A stretch of DNA of 64,000 nt from assembly GCF_000208745.1 (NCBI RefSeq), contig NC_030853.1:18750924-18814923 (forward strand), given 5' to 3'. The stretch's first letter is position 1, and every line of letters begins with the position of its first letter. The notes below the pieces were generated by a model that saw only the letters and a list, made by a program, of their open reading frames with translations, did no database searches and was not told where the DNA came from. Shown here one piece after another: positions 1 through 11,000 of this stretch. Both the position numbers and the translations under genes were made by a program. The DNA comes from Theobroma cacao (lineage: Eukaryota > Streptophyta > Magnoliopsida > Malvales > Malvaceae).

Positions 1-1085
1 CACAAAGTAAAAATTGTTGATTATCGATATTTGATTGTAAAAAGGAAGACCTGAAGCCCCGATTTATATTAGGTGGCATGAGTAGTTCTACGAGTAGGTA
101 AAGGGGGACTTGAAGCCCCGATTTATAATGGGTGGCGTGAGTAGTTCCCACGAGTAAGTAAAAAGGAACCTAAAGCCCCGATTCATATGATGGCGTGGGC
201 AGTTCCCACAAGTAGGTGATGATATCTGAGAAAGTAAGCCTAAGGGCTATACTAAACCTACCCGAGGATGATGCTCACTTGTGGATTTTTATTACACAAT
301 GCATAACATTAACACTTGAAATTTATCATTGAATGGCAAGTGAAATTTACATATTTATTGGTGATCAGTCATTTCGCATTTTATGTTTGAGACTCTTCAT
401 TCTACACTTGCAATTGGATTTACTATCAATTGGATACCGGAGTTAAAAGATTGTCTAGTACCTTAATTACTATCGTTTTCATATATGTTACTTGTGATTT
501 ATTATTTTTAAGACTTGCAAGGTATAAAATAAAATCTCTAAGTTTAATGGAGTGTGTTTCCTACGCTTACTCTTGGATTTATAAACATTCCACTTTTATG
601 TTTGTTTCCCCTCCTCGCCTGCTCACAAGGTTGATGATGATCACTGAGTTTATGAGACTCACATCCCTCTTATTTCCCCTTTTGCAGACAAGGATTGGCC
701 TAGCGTGTAATCATTGGTACGTGCGATCTACTGCAGCTAGGTAAAGGCATCTCATAGCATTTTATCCCGAGTCGCTCCGTTGTAAGAGGTCGAGTTGTAG
801 CTCTTTGTTCATTAAGTTGTAAACGGATATTGATGTTGATATAAATAAATAATTGGAGATTGTGGACTTCAATGTGTGAATTTGTGATTAAATGATTTAA
901 AGCTTGAATCAATTATTATGTTTATGGTTCAAGTTACGATATAAAAGTATTATTTTAAGTATTAATATGGAATAGTGATGATATGTAGTGAACTAATGGG
1001 CATTTCGAGAAAGGCTTGTTCGAGACTTGACGAGTCTTTCTCGAAGGTCTCAGACACTGGTAGCGACTGGGGAGGGGTCGTTACA
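1..1085. mobile_element. LTR (gypsy-like), 3' portion of an LTR or solo LTR cut by the window edge
   Basis: The stretch has no convincing gene and ends with ...GGTCGTTACA, the usual terminal ACA of an LTR. Directly after it, at 1086, begins sequence that matches 45414 onward, where no LTR is present. This marks 1085 as an insertion boundary. No primer-binding site follows, so it is either the outer LTR of an element lying to the left or a solo LTR; orientation cannot be fixed. The family is not the same as the other LTRs in the window. The small reading frames here have no recognisable domain. Confidence 0.6.
37..217. repeat. Three ~60-bp imperfect tandem repeats within the LTR
   Basis: Three successive units share the core GAAGCCCCGATTTATA followed by a GGTGGCGTGAGTAGTTCC-like stretch and a CACGAGTAGGT-like end. 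The third unit is the most diverged. Tandem repeats in LTR U3 regions are common and may carry enhancer motifs; no function can be read from the sequence. Confidence 0.75.
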
Positions 1086-1138
1086 CAGGCCTTATGGATT
1101 CTAAATGAACAACATACCTATGCCACGAGATTTTAGGG

Positions 1139-1147
1139 TTTTACAAA
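1139..1147. repeat. Target site duplication, left copy (TTTTACAAA)
   Basis: TTTTACAAA precedes the left MULE end and recurs exactly at 19014-19022 after the right end. The uninterrupted locus in copy 2 (about 45465-45475) has a single CTTTTTACAAACC, the pre-insertion site. Nine bases is the usual MULE TSD size. Confidence 0.9.
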
Positions 1148-1267
1148 GGGAAATTTTTTTTTTAGCCCTTAAATATAAAATGCTTTTGGAAATGGCCCTT
1201 CAGATAATTTTAACTGTTTTTAGCCAGAAAATGAGATTTTGAGACAAAAATGCCCTTAATGAGACAT
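1148..1267 (+). repeat. Outer MULE left terminal inverted repeat
   Basis: The reverse complement of 18893-19013 shares GGAAATT at the start, TTTTTAGC followed by an A-rich tract, and AAAATGCYCTTAA...ACATC at matching spacing. The first 50 bases are poorly conserved because the left end has a long T tract. Confidence 0.65.
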
Positions 1268-1599
1268 CTTCATTGACGCACACTCCCATACACACATAAA
1301 ATGGGAAAAATAAATCTGCAAAGAATTTGTTCCCTCTAATTTTGTGCAAAACATCCAATTTTTTATAAAAAGCTTGTGTTAAACAAAATCATGTTGTAGG
1401 AGATGGTTTTTCATATATTTCGGACATGGCATTTAGATAATACGAGAAGGGTGATATTAAACCGAATGAGGAATTGATCGTGATGAATCCAAAGCTTCGA
1501 GAATGATGTGAAACTAGAAATCCCTGATACAGTGGTGAATTGAAAAGAGAAAGATGTGAATCCAAAGCACAAAATGGTCATGCTACAACAGGCCATATG

Positions 1600-2515
1600 T
1601 GACACAACTGTGTCACGGTAGGGTTTAGAGTTTGTGAAACAACATGGTGGGAATGTGTGACATGTCATGGTGGGAATGTGTGACATGTCATGGTGGGAAT
1701 GTGTGACACGGTTGTGAAAAGGCAGGGTTTAGAGTTGGTGACACGCCATGGAGGGAACATGTGACACAACTCGAAAGGAATATGTGAGATGACATGGTGA
1801 AAATATGTGACATGCCAGTTTGAGAATGTGGCACGCCATGGTGTGAATATGTGACACGCCATGGTGAGAATATGTAAGATGACATAGTGAGCATATGTGA
1901 CATGGCTGTGACACGACAGTGTTCAGAATTATAGGGGCACGCCATGGAGGGAATCTGTGAGCCGATAGGGTTTAGAGTTGGTGACACACCATGGAGGGAA
2001 TGTGTGACATGGCATGGTGAGAATATGTGACACACTAGTGTGAGAATGTGGCACGCCATGGTGTGAGAATGTTACACGCCATGGTAAGAATATGTGAGAT
2101 GGCATGGTGAGCATATGTGACATGACAAGGTTTAGAGTTTGTGACACGTCATGTAGGGAATCTATGACACTGTAGGGTGATAATGTAAGACGAGACGGTG
2201 AGAATATGTGACACGGTTGTGACATGGTAAGGTTTAGAGTTGGTGACACGCCATGGTGAGAATATGTGAGACGACATGCTGAACATATGTGACATGACTG
2301 TTAGACGGTAGGGTTTAGAGTTTATGACACGCCATGGAGGGAATTTGTGACACGGTAGGGTGATAATGTGTGAGACGGACAGTGAGAATATGTGACACGA
2401 TTGGGTTTAGAGTTTGTGAAATGCCATGGTGAGAATATGTGACATGGCATGGCTTGAACATGTGACACGCCATGGGTTGAATATGTGACATGTGCCATAG
2501 TTTGAAATAAAAAAA
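1600..2515. repeat. Left subterminal tandem array, ~23-bp units with ACACGCCATG core
   Basis: Dozens of imperfect units of about 23 bases run through this stretch, for example GACACGCCATGGTGAGAA followed by TATGT. A longer spacer, GGGTTTAGAGTT(G/T)GTG, recurs near 1621, 1725, 1969, 2109, 2230, 2310 and 2403, giving a loose higher-order pattern. The array keeps long open frames on the minus strand (to 123 codons) that read as Cys/His/Pro-rich repeats. I treat them as by-products of the repeat, not genes. Subterminal arrays often bind the transposase of large DNA elements; that role here is inference. Confidence 0.85.
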
Positions 2516-2984
2516 AAGAGTGGACAAATAATGTGGAAACCGTTCGAACTTCCATTGAATGAATGAATATTATAGGGCCATTTCATTTTAATTATATATT
2601 TTTCAGAACTCGCAAACGTCTGTGTGAAGGAACTAAGAGAGTTTGATTCATTCCTCATTCCTAAAGGTACCAGATTGTTTGACTTCTTTGCAAGCTTAAC
2701 GACATCATAGCAACAATGTCAGTTATCAGTGAAGAGGTCAATCAGTCTCACATTAAAACTTTCTTCTGTTCGCTCAGTTTTTTTCTAGGTTGGTTTGATA
2801 TGTTCGTGTTTTTGCATTTGTTATGGTTGGACCAAAGTTTTGAAAGGGGTTTGCGTCTGCATATCATGTAACATGAACTAGAACATTTGATTTAGTATGT
2901 AGTGGTTTAATTGGTTTTTGGGGTTTTTAGCATGTCACCACATTGGGTAATCTATGGTAGTTCCTGTAATGAACAGTAATTATA

Positions 2985-3125
2985 GTGATTGACGTGTCAT
3001 GACACGCCATGGTTGGCGTGTAACAACATTTGATTTGATATGCATGTCGTGTAACAACATTTTACTTAATATGCATGGCATGTAACAAAATTTTACTTGA
3101 TATGCATGGTGTGTAACAACAACAA
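2985..3125. repeat. Short array of GCATGGCGTGTAACAAC-type repeats
   Basis: Four imperfect units of ~34-41 bases contain ATGCATG(G/T)(C/T)(G/A)TGTAACAACA followed by TTT(T/G)A(C/T)TT(G/A)ATAT. The same GCATGGCGTGTAACAAC string occurs on the right side of the MULE near 18510, linking the two subterminal regions. Confidence 0.7.
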
Positions 3126-3198
3126 TTATTTCTTTCTTCAGTATACCTTGTTGCACATTATAGGTTAACTCACTCGTGCATGTGTGCCATGTTTTGCA

Positions 3199-3950
3199 GA
3201 TGCAATCCAGACCGTATGAGGATCTTGATAGTTTGTTTCTTGTGCCGAGGGAAAAGTGGGCATTCAAGGTCTCTATTAATACCCATTGTAAGTGATCGTA
3301 ACTGTATTACATCAATAAGACTTTCCAAGAGAAAGGGGAGTACGATGCAATCAAGCGTACGTGTTTTGAAATGTTGTTGGACATATATCCACAAGGTTAT
3401 TTTTGCGTTGGTCTCTTGCATAACATCATGATTTGTTGAATAACTGAGGTAGAGTCAATGGAGCATGAGCTATGGTTTGCCATTGGCAAGAGCAAGGCAC
3501 GTATATTAAAGCAAAAGTTTTGCCTTATCACCGAACTGAAGTTTGGTCGAATGCCCGATGTGTTCACACGACCATATGAGGTTGTTACAGATGGAATTCA
3601 TGCTAGATACTTGAACGGGGAGCAGAGCGTTAAGCTACAAGCGTTGCTTGATATGTTCCGTGAAAGCAACTTTTAGCAACCAGGAGACGTGACCAAGATG
3701 GCATTCGTCTTGATCACGAATAATATTTTATTTGGTCAACACTACTGTAGAAAGGTGATGCCTTGGCTCTTGTCATTGGTGGAGGGCATCGACGCTTGGA
3801 ATGTCTTCCCTTGGAGTCACTATGTTGGAAGCTGACCAAGGACTACCTTTTGAAGGGGTTTGAAGTGCTTGCCTCAAACTTGCAAAAGGATACTTGTTTA
3901 CGCTACAACATTTACGGACTCATGTGGGTGATACAAGTACTATCACATAA
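3199..3950 (+). pseudogene. DUF1985-type N-terminal domain exon of the Ulp1-like gene
   Basis: One frame runs through most of the domain: a helix ending in LDIYPQGYF, then MEHELWFAIGKSKARI, KFCLITELKFGRMPDVF and a YLNGEQSVKLQALLDMF segment. After a TAG come KMAFVLITNNILFG and WLLSLVEGIDAWNVFPW. Start is taken after an intron-like TTTTGCAG at 3194-3201. Frame breaks: a TGA near 3438, a TAG near 3674 and a possible shift near 3760. DUF1985 has no known biochemical role; it accompanies Ulp1 domains in plant MULE-borne genes. Confidence 0.7.
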
Positions 3951-4552
3951 CATTTTTTAATTTCCTTTTGACATAATAATTTATAGTTACACTCGTTTAT
4001 CAATTACGGTCTGATAATGGTTACATTTGACTTGCAGTTATAAGTAATTGAGGCAATTACAGCCTTTTTAAAAATAATTGCCCCCTCTACTCTGAAGGAA
4101 AACGTTTACCCATGTATGTGCAAATGGCAATGCAATCAGAAGCTAAAAGACTTCTACAAGGTAGTTGAGAAGTTGGAGTCATCTCAGCATGTGAGTGAAT
4201 AGTTACTAATTTTTACTGTGTATTTGTATAATAATTTTCCCTAAAATTTAATCACAATCCCTATTTTGCAGTTGTGGCCAGTCGAAACCTTAAAGCCTAC
4301 CCCAGATGTGGTCAGACTGGAGTATTTTGTGGACATCGATGTCCTGTTATCTGAAGGACACCAATATGTGCTAATAAGGTACATGGAGGATCTAGCGGAC
4401 TAGGGCTTAGATGCGAGGGAAAATAGGAGAAACTTGAAGGATAAAAGAGCCACTAGTGCCATAAAAAGAAGGTGCATCGTCGTTGTTGGAGTCAATGAGC
4501 TATCGGGGCCTGAGTTGATAGAGGAAGAGGACGACCATGGCAATAGCAGTGA

Positions 4553-4945
4553 ACAATTGGTAAGGACAGTTTTAACGGTTTATGTTCAACAATTTCATAT
4601 GTGATTATCAAATAATATATCTGTGTTTACAGTTAGAGCATGCGATGATAGCTCCACAACCATCAAGAGGTCTTCTTCAGACACACAGTGCTAACGAGCC
4701 ATCGATAAGGTCAGTTCTAATGATTTGTGTTCAACATTTTCACATATGTTTATCGAGTAACATAGTAATTTCTATTATTACAATTGATAGAGGCAACGAT
4801 AGCTCCTCAATGACTGATCGGTCCGGCTCAACCACACAGTGCTAACGAGCCTCCGGTAAGGATATTAAAGTTCTAACGGTTAATGTTCAGCAATTTCATA
4901 TATGATTATTGAATAATACAGTAATATATGTTATTGCAGTTGACC
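4553..4945 (+). repeat. Tandem triplication of a small exon-intron unit
   Basis: Three copies, about 145-157 bases apart, of a 5' splice site GTAAGG/TAAGG, an intron with (T)TTCTAACGGTTTATGTTCA and CAATTTCATATGTGATTAT, and an AG acceptor. The intervening exons share ATAGCTCC(A/T)CAA and CACACAGTGCTAACGAGCC. The copies start near 4557, 4706 and 4855. This looks like internal amplification of an exon with its intron inside the linker of the Ulp1-like gene. It lengthens a low-complexity region rather than a catalytic one. Confidence 0.75.
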
Positions 4946-5239
4946 CATTTGACAAGAGTCAATGACGGAGTAGTCACGAAATGTCAACTGCAACAAATCA
5001 TGCGTAGGCATAAAAAAGACATGTTAGAGCTAAAGGTTTTAATTCAGTCATTGACTCTTGTAATGCAGATGTTTGGGGATCGTATTGTTCGTCTGATTTT
5101 GACAGCCTGAAATTACAAGTACGTTATTCTATCTTTATTCATATATTGGTGGTTTACATTAATCAGGTGTAGTCTTTTTTTTAATTCTCCGTTTATGGTA
5201 TTTTATGACCTAACGAATTTTTATATTTATCTCGTTTTA

Positions 5240-5830
5240 TAGGGTAATGCTTTATCGCACGATGATGGTGATGACCATGATGAAGTTGATGATGGGTAAC
5301 ATGATGAACCTGGTGTTCACATTCACCCTGACATTGTTACTGTTGACAGAGAGAATGTAACTCATGTCGACGACGTTCTCGATGATGTTATACCAGGGGA
5401 TGTCACCCTTCAATCAGATGATATTGAAAGAGACCATGTTCTTGATACCGATTTGGTTATCGATGCATCTACAGGAAGGAAAGGGGACTTTCACTCAGTT
5501 GAGGCTGAAGGGGACCATCTTCCTAAGACTGATGCAGTAGTTAAGGCAATAGCAGGAGGGGATAAGAACCTTGCATCAGTTCAAGCTGAAGGGGACCATT
5601 TTCTTCAAAGCACTCTTGAAGGTAGTGCGTCACAGGTATCGTCACTAGAGTTGTCTGATGTCCATCATCGTGAAGCATTGATTTCATACCCAATTGAACG
5701 GGCATGGGTCAAAATGGCCAGCAAATACATGGCAAACTCGTACATCAACCCATCAGTGAGCCGTCGGGATGTTAAGAACTCAATGGTGGAAGGGTACAAA
5801 GCTTTCAAAAAAGACGAGTGTGCAAGGTAA
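5240..5830 (+). pseudogene. Acidic linker exon of the Ulp1-like gene
   Basis: After a TTTTATAG acceptor the frame is rich in Asp, Glu and His (DDGDDHDEVDDG, then TVDRENVTHVDDVLDDV). A related pair, VEAEGDHLPK and VQAEGDHFLQ, shows an internal duplication. One stop (TAA near 5298) interrupts it. The end joins a GTAAGC donor near 5827. Acidic disordered linkers between DUF1985 and the protease domain are usual in this gene class. Confidence 0.6.
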
Positions 5831-5913
5831 GCTCATAAATAACATTGCAAATATTGTTTTTGAACGAAACATTAATCCACCAAGCCTTTTGAAATTCATT
5901 CTGTTACATGTGC

Positions 5914-6690
5914 AGGTGTAACGTCCAGATCTTAGTGGATCAAGGGGCTGATTTTTTCAAAACATTAGAGGATCTCAAAGAGGAAATGACAAGTGAACAA
6001 ATAGACGCATGTCTCAACATACTCTGTAAGCGAATGATAAGGCTAAAGTCCAAATTGTACAACACTTGTGCATGCGTGGTTGATACGATATTATTCGTAA
6101 GTTTATTTGCAAATTTTTCAATTCTGAAAATACTAAAGTTTTTGATTGCATAAAGTGTAAGCTACTGTATACATGTTTCACAAGACACCATCCATATGCT
6201 CTACACCACATTTCTAATTAAAGATGGTCGGCCCACGATGAAAATTCCAAATGAGTTGCAGGAGTATGTGGAGGGTGAGAGGCCGATATATAGTAAAAAA
6301 TGGGAAGATGTCGATTTCATCCTTGCGTCTTGCAATGTGGGTGGACATTGGGTGGTTGCGAAGATTGACTTAGTCAGGTGGATGATCAAGGTGGTGGACT
6401 CTGCAAGAACTTTGACCGCTAAGGATAACAGAGTGCGTGTGGCTTAGATGACACCCCTTGTGACAATGATCCCAATCATCTGCCACAAAGTTGGTTATTT
6501 CAACAAAATGCGCCGGAAGACACGAGATTCGACGTTTATGCCATTGGAAATTCATTTGCCCAAAGTTAAAGTGCATTTTCAGAATGATAGTGTCAGCTAC
6601 GGTTCATTCCCCATAGGGTACATCAACAATATTTTACAATCAAAACCGATTAGAGTTAAGCAGAATATGATTGCTAATATACGTCGCTAA
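5914..6690 (+). pseudogene. Ulp1 C48 protease domain, catalytic Cys replaced by Tyr
   Basis: The segment opens with a helix containing DFFKTLEDLKEEM and IDACLNILCKRM, usual just before the Ulp1 core. An intron (about 6096-6180) separates it from the core: YVEGERPIYSKKWEDVDFI, GGHWVVAKIDL (His) and MIKVVDS (Asp). A TAG then interrupts, and after it come PIICHKVGYF and a VHFQNDSVSYGSFPIGYI stretch. The family has Asp-Cys-Gly where SYG stands here. TGC to TAC is one transition. With the nucleophile gone, SUMO cleavage is not expected even if the stop were read through. Confidence 0.75.
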
Positions 6691-6861
6691 TACGCTCTAA
6701 AAATTTTTAGCAATAGTTTAGAGAGCGAACCCTAAACTCCTACGCCATTAACATATCCGGAGTTGTATGTAGATTTTTGTGTGGATATAATTAATTTTAT
6801 TAATTTTTCAATTCAGACACAGTAACTTGAATGATCAGAAGCTGATGTAAATTAAATTAAG

Positions 6862-6911
6862 AGGAAATTGTGAGAAATAGCTCTCCTCATAAGGTGATTT
6901 CAGAAATAATA
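6862..6911 (+). repeat. Internal third MULE terminal inverted repeat
   Basis: AGGAAATTGTGAGAAATAG and the following bases match the reverse complement of the outer right end (from 19012) at 44 of 48 positions by hand alignment. This is far closer than the outer left TIR at 1148. It has the left-end orientation and no copy of the TTTTACAAA TSD next to it (left flank TAAATTAAG). Confidence 0.8.
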
Positions 6912-6914
6912 CTG

Positions 6915-7310
6915 TTTCCACGTGGCGTGTCATCTCTTAATACTGCAACAAGTCAGCGTGTCACCATAAAATGTCATCGACATGTAATAATTGGGGTGCG
7001 ACATGTCACCCTACAATACTACAACAAGTCAGCGTGTCATGCCATAAATCAGCTTCCACTCAGCATGTCACCATAATTGGGGCATGGCTTGTCACCCCAC
7101 AATACTGCAACAAGTTAGCGTGTCACCCCATAAATCTGCTACCACTCAGCATGTTACCACAAGATGTCATCTATATATTACAATTAGGGCGTGGTGTGTC
7201 ACCCTATAATATTGGACAAGTCAGTGTGTCATGCCATAAATCAGCTTCCACTCAGCGTGTTACCATAAGATGTCATCGACATCTACCAATTACAGTATGT
7301 GGCTGACAAG
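6915..7310. repeat. Tandem array behind the internal TIR (GTCAGCGTGTCACC-type units)
   Basis: Irregular units of about 77-110 bases contain TGCAACAAGTCAGCGTGTCA (starts near 6942, 7019, 7101, 7211) and CATAAATCAGCTTCCACTCAG (near 7044, 7126, 7234). The GCGTGTCAC core is the reverse complement of the left array core. Small open frames across it are repeat artefacts. Confidence 0.8.
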
Positions 7311-7324
7311 ATGTCAACAAGATC

Positions 7325-7430
7325 GAGGAAGTCCCCGTACTCTCTCATTTAGTTCAATTTAGTCCTCCAACTGAAAAATAAAATTTCCAGCCATCGAAAA
7401 AAAAGGACTAAAGTGGAAACAAAATTTTAG
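7325..7430 (+). repeat. Inner MULE left TIR
   Basis: GGAAGTCC..GTACTC then ATTCAATTTAGTCCTCC-like bases pair with the right end at 14110-14215. A further tract, AAAGGACTAAAGTGGAAAC, resembles the right end's GGGACTAAATTAGAGAAA block. Confidence 0.72.
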
Positions 7431-7753
7431 TTTAGGGACTAACTTGGAAGAAATTTCAATGTATGAGGACGAAAATATAAGTAACCGACTTTTCATATTA
7501 TTTAGTGTCTTTTTTAAATGTTTAAAATCTAACCATTCCATTAAGCGAAGATTACAATGCTATTTCAAGTCTGCACTAAAATGGTTAGACTTTTAGCACA
7601 AAAAACACCATGACAGTCACAATCACCCCTTAAAAATCAAAATCAAACACACGTCTCTTTATAAAACAACCAACACCCTTGTACACCCTAAATTATACAA
7701 GATTAGTGGAGACTAAAAAAGTATCTGTAAGTCAACCTTAAGAAAATGTGAAC

Positions 7754-7970
7754 ATCAACAAAATGAAAACCAATAGGAACCATTATCCAAATTCAGCCAT
7801 CCAATATTTCCAGAATTTTCATGCCTAGGTTACAGTACAAATCAGAAAAGCTTTTATCAACAAAATGAAAACCAATAGGAACCATTATCCAAATTCAGCC
7901 ATCCAATCTTTCCAACATTTTCATGCCCAGGTTACAATACAAATCAGAAAAACCTTTTATCAAACCGATC
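7754..7970. repeat. Tandem duplication, ~106-bp unit
   Basis: The stretch from AACAAAATGAAAACCAATAG to the GTTACA(G/A)TACAAATCAGAAAA segment occurs twice in a row (about 7754-7859 and 7860-7965) with a few substitutions. It lies in the 3' flank of the inner transposase. The small plus-strand frame that crosses it has no domain. Confidence 0.85.
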
Positions 7971-8039
7971 TGTTATACCCTAAAATAAAGGAAATTACTC
8001 CCATAAACAGTACCTTCTTACTAGCCCTCATTTACTATT

Positions 8040-11000
8040 TGCCTTTATTTTTTCCTCTTCTTGACAGCTTTTGATGTAGTGGACCTAGCAGCGCCTTCAC
8101 TTACACTAGTTTAAAGTGCAGTTGCACCAGCAGCAGCTTCACTTGGTGCAACAACAACAGCTTCACTTGGTGCACCAGTAGCAGCTTTAATCGCTCCACT
8201 AACAGCTTCAGATTTTTTTTTTGACTTTGACTTTTTTTTATGCTTGTTTGACCCTATGCATCAAATTTTAAAAAAAGTTAAGAACTACTAATACAAATAA
8301 TAACTAAATCAAGCAACAAGATACATTATAGATTACATTTACATGTCGTGTTGGACAATTTGACCTATTGTGTCCTTCTTGTAGGTAAATCGTGCATTTC
8401 ATTATCCTTCCCACCCTTGACATCTTTTTCTTTAGCCCTTCACCTTATTTTTCTCCCCTCTCCTTATTCGGTCGTCCAGCAAATCTCTTTCCATGTGGAA
8501 GTAAGACAACCTCCACATTTCTTTTAGGCCAGAACATTGGGCCCCTGACAGGACGGAGCAGTTGTTCATAAGCCTTAAGTTATTTAGTCTTTTTAAAACA
8601 ATATGCTAAATACTTTGCAGGGTCTTTTCCCTCATAATAAATAGCGTTGATGACATGTTGGCATGGCACTCCATTAATGTCCCAAGATCGGCAAATACAT
8701 GTCCCATGTTGCAAAAAGACCGTGTAACTCTCCCTTACCAGCTTTCAGGATTTTCTCAAAATACTTCATACAAATGAGCCCCATTCGAATCCACTTCCCA
8801 TTTTGCTGCCAGCCCCATAGACTTCTCTAATTTCGTTAGCATACGAGGGCCATACTCAGTAGTCCACTTCATGCCATATTCCCTGTTTTGAACCAATCCC
8901 CTCATGACATAAAGTCTAATGTCCTCAAGCATGCGGGTGACTAGTTTGCATCTTGCTCCTATAATTACTCCATTAAAGGTCTCACACATATTGTTCTCAA
9001 TAACATCACACTTGGAGAAATTCGAGAAGAATGCTTGACACCAATGCATGGCATCCCAGTTCTCAATCAAGTGATTGTATGTAGCCTCATTCATAGCGCA
9101 TAGAAGTTCCATTTGCTTCTTGAACTCTAGCTGGTTTTGGGATCTAGCACAGTGCCAAAATTGAAACTTTAAGTCTTCATCTCTGAACTTCTTCCCCAAC
9201 ATCATGTAAATGTGTTGTGCACACATTCGTTGTTCAACGAAGGGAAGAAGCTCACTGATAGCATTTAAAAGACCATACATAAAAAAAATATAGTAAATAA
9301 TGAGAAGATATACATTAAAGATTAATTGTGGATAATCAGCATATTGTTATGAAAGTTCATGCTCAGATGGTAGCCTATGCATGAGTTTAGGAGCTGAAAT
9401 TTGTGATCTTCATGGTGGAAAAGAATGTCGAGATAATTTACAGCATATGTTTATTTATTTCAATGTAAAAGCTAAACACTAAATTCTTACAAAAGATACA
9501 CAACATATATACAGTACATAACATTTAATAGTTTTATTTACTATTTTATTAAAAAAGATATCTTTTGCATATCATTGATGATGGTCCATCCTATTTCATC
9601 TTCGATGCCTAGATTAGCATATAAGAGCTCCAAAAACCATTTCCAATTGTCTTTCTTCTCGACACCATTAACCACTGGCCATGCAAGAGGGAACATTTGG
9701 TTGTTCCCATCTTGACCCATAGTAACCAAAAGCTGTCCTTTCACTAACCCCTTCAAGAAACAACCATCCAATCCAAATATACGTTTGCAACCTTTTAAAA
9801 AATTATTCTTCAATGCCCCAAAGTAGATATACATTCAATGGAAAACTGTTACCTCATCTGGTGTAGACCTCTCCACCTCTATTTTAATTATTGACCCCTC
9901 ATTTCTCTTTAAAACCTCATCAGCATACTGTCTTAATCTCCTGAACTTGTCTACATAATTATCTCGCACTTCCTTCATCACTGATAACTTGACTCTTCTA
10001 GCCTTTGTCAGACCAATTACCACACCTAGCTGTTTTCTCACCAACACTATGATTTGTCTTGCCCTTAGGAATGGCATCTTGATAATATCATCTTTCAACT
10101 TATTAGCCAAAACCATTACTGTCACTTTCTTGTTCTTAATTATAGGTTGACAATTGTGTGTTCCGAGATGGGTTTTCACTCTGAAGGAGTTATCATTCCC
10201 ATCTTTGAAGCTAGTATCTCCCCCTCACATCCAATTCCAGCACATTTAGCTTTAACTCTAACCTTGTCATTTTTTTTTAAAAATGAAAGAAAACCGTTTA
10301 ACCATACTATACTTAAACAAAACAATTTTCAAATGTGCTTGATCCTTGAAAGATTGACCCTTAAAGAAGTCTGATATCGACTGATCGGAAGTATCAAACA
10401 GTCCAGTTGACCTGACCCTTTGTGCCATATCAGCTTCAGACCTAGAGCTTGTAGAAATGTAACTCCTTGGGTCACTAGAGTCAGTATAATCACCATGATG
10501 TTCTGTTGTTAATGGTCCAACAGTCGGGCCTCCATCATCTCCAGTAGCTTCAGATAGGCCTTCAGCAGTTTAAATTAACCTTCAGCAATTTTAGATGGGC
10601 CGTCAGCAGCTTTAACTTAGCCTCCAGTAATTTTAAATGGGCCGTCAGTAGCTTTAAATGGGCCTCCAATAGCTTCAGATGAGCCACTAGTAGCTTTAAA
10701 TTGGAGTTCAGTACCTTTTGATGGACTTGCAGTTGTTGATTCAGATGGCCCTTCCTTATCTAATTCTTCTGATGCAACAGCCAACAACTTTCATCTTCAT
10801 TGCCAACTCATTAAATTCTCTAATTTTCTCCCTAGCCAATGCCAACTCATCATCCCCTTCATCACTTAACCATGTTGTATCAAAATAATCTTCATTTAAA
10901 CCTTTTTCATCTCGATTTGCATTATTTGATGATAAAAACTCCATATCCTCATTGAGTGATTTAGGCATTAGAGTACCATGTTGAGTATACTCCCCATGCT

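Larger units (their letters stand above)
3190..6690 (+). pseudogene. Ulp1-like (C48 peptidase) / DUF1985-type MULE-borne gene, decayed
   Basis: A spliced plus-strand gene remnant. The first part (about 3200-3950) matches the DUF1985 pattern: a short FEML..IYPQGY helix, ELWFAIGKSKARI, FCLITELKFG, then LLDMFRE, an LITNNILFG stretch and a PWSHYVWKLTKDYL block. Stops at about 3440 and 3675 break the frame. Small exons follow at 4270-5110, then an acidic linker (about 5240-5830). The C-terminal protease part (5908-6690) has KKWEDVDFI, the catalytic-type His in GGHWVVAKIDL and the Asp in VVDS. At the expected catalytic Cys (usually DCGxF) the sequence reads SVSYGSF, so Cys is replaced by Tyr. A TAG at 6446-6448 falls inside the protease domain, between the VVDS Asp and the SYG site. 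Ulp1 proteases process SUMO; this copy should be inactive. Members of this class occur inside MULEs in plants. Confidence 0.78.

Noticed and set aside
430..744. 104-codon plus-strand frame in the first LTR
   Set aside because: Lies inside an LTR, no domain, ordinary chance length for this composition.
1600..2515. CRISPR-like array
   Set aside because: Units are adjacent and diverged with no unique spacers, and the genome is a plant.
1411..2658. Cluster of minus-strand frames (60-123 codons)
   Set aside because: They read the 23-bp subterminal array in several phases; repetitive peptides with no family, so not annotated as genes.
6870..7306. Two overlapping plus-strand frames (68 and 111 codons)
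   Set aside because: Products of the GTCAGCGTGTCAC array next to the internal TIR.
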